Source of the DNA: a bacterium
Lineage (GTDB): Bacteria > Patescibacteria > Dojkabacteria > SC72
Assembly (NCBI GenBank): GCA_029553845.1
Contig: JAKPKF010000484.1
Span: forward strand, 1-14,938
Direction: 5' to 3'
DNA: 14,938 nt
Part shown: positions 14,546 to 14,938 of the stretch, one piece after another
Numbering within the stretch: the stretch's first letter is position 1
Layout of the letters: each line of letters starts with the position of its first letter
Position numbers and translations under genes: made by a program
Notes under the pieces: generated by a model
The model's input: only the letters and a program-made list of their open reading frames with translations
Databases searched by the model: none
Told to the model about the DNA's origin: nothing

Positions 14546-14938
14546 TTAAGAGGTAGTTACAATCTCTTTTTTCATATATAGTACCCCCTTGGTATATCCC
14601 CTTGCTTTGTAGTACTCTCTGGTACCAACTGCAGATATGACGGAAATATTCTTAAATCCATTTTTCTTGGATATCTCCTCAGCCTTTTCTATTAGCTTTT
14701 TCCCAAGTCCTAGATGCTGAGACTGCCCAGTACTATCCTCTGTTAAGCTCATAACCTTACCATACACATGTACCTCACGAATAATGGAAGAATTCCTCAA
14801 TTCTTTAATGTAGTTAAATCTTTTGTAGATTGGATTTGGTAAACACAATCTTAAGAATCCACATATCTTATCTGTTTTCTTTGTCTTAAAAGATATGAAC
14901 ACCTCTTTACCAATTGAAGATTTGTAATTAATTATCTC
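14546..14938 (-). CDS. elp3: Elp3, C-terminal acetyltransferase part (5' end outside the window)
   Basis: The frame is open to the right edge, so this is the last 130 or so codons of a longer gene; a GTG at 14902 within it is an internal valine rather than the start. The visible part is the GNAT domain of Elp3: GKEVFISFK, CGFLRLCLPN, IREVHVYG, the acetyl-CoA loop QHLGLG, and ISAVGTREYYKARGY with the paired tyrosines typical of Elp3, ending LYMKK. Full Elp3 joins a radical SAM domain to this GNAT domain and modifies wobble uridine 34 of certain tRNAs toward cm5U derivatives; whether the radical SAM half is intact cannot be seen here. It precedes the NYN gene by 17 bases, in the same direction. 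Confidence 0.9.
   Translation of the reverse strand, partial: EIINYKSSIGKEVFISFKTKKTDKICGFLRLCLPNPIYKRFNYIKELRNSSIIREVHVYGKVMSLTEDSTGQSQHLGLGKKLIEKAEEISKKNGFKNISVISAVGTREYYKARGYTKGVLYMKKEIVTTS

Noticed and set aside
14546..14902. Stand-alone 118-residue GNAT acetyltransferase starting at GTG 14902
   Set aside because: The frame stays open to the window edge and the upstream residues continue the Elp3 pattern, so this is the C-terminal end of Elp3.
1..14938. CRISPR array, insertion sequence, attachment site or prophage genes
   Set aside because: No regular repeats, transposase or integrase motifs or terminal inverted repeats are seen; the tRNA 3' end is not duplicated nearby.
1..14938. Recoded TGA (as in SR1/Gracilibacteria)
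   Set aside because: Conserved proteins such as SecA, RecO and the sugar transferase are full length with no in-frame TGA, and tryptophan and glycine positions use ordinary codons.

Overview
The window is an AT-rich bacterial chromosome segment with tight gene packing: nearly every base is coding, gene starts often overlap the preceding stop, and many arginine and isoleucine codons are AGA and ATA. Secreted and membrane proteins carry ordinary Sec signal peptides. The mix of genes (SecA with a long insert, an M23 peptidase with an Ig-like front, a MacB-like exporter without its adaptor, a multi-domain protein with carboxypeptidase-regulatory-like domains, Elp3), together with sparse Shine-Dalgarno sequences, suggests a member of the Candidate Phyla Radiation (Patescibacteria). 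That assignment is an inference from style and content; no rRNA is present to confirm it. TGA is used as a normal stop and no recoding is needed.

Layout. (1) 69-2493, plus strand: a DUF456 membrane protein, an ABC ATPase and a MacB-type permease form one operon. (2) 2414-4567, minus strand: an M23 endopeptidase followed by a 210-residue unrecognised exported or anchored protein whose 3' end runs 80 bases into the permease gene. (3) 4626-7544, plus strand: secA, with an extended -10 promoter so close to the ATG that its mRNA may be leaderless. (4) 7624-13775, plus strand: a six-gene operon with a clear promoter. It holds a zinc-ribbon protein, two tandem GT4 glycosyltransferases, a monotopic sugar-1-phosphate transferase, recO and a 708-residue multi-domain membrane protein; all but the first junction overlap. 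(5) 13780-13996: tRNA-Lys(CUU) with its own promoter, then a second near-consensus promoter that directly abuts a hairpin plus T-run, predicting a short (about 50 nt) independent RNA. (6) 13998-14938, minus strand: a NYN/LabA-type nuclease-fold protein downstream of the C-terminal part of Elp3, which runs off the right edge.

How they fit together. The 7.6-13.8 kb operon looks like a cell-surface glycan locus: the sugar transferase would load the first sugar on a polyprenyl carrier, the two GT4 enzymes would extend it, and the large membrane protein is a possible surface partner; recO is a housekeeping passenger. secA and the M23 hydrolase serve export and wall remodelling. Elp3 (wobble uridine modification), the NYN protein and tRNA-Lys form an RNA-themed right end. 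The least explained items are the short RNA at about 13945-13996, the zinc-ribbon/acidic protein, the 210-residue M23 partner and the large membrane protein.
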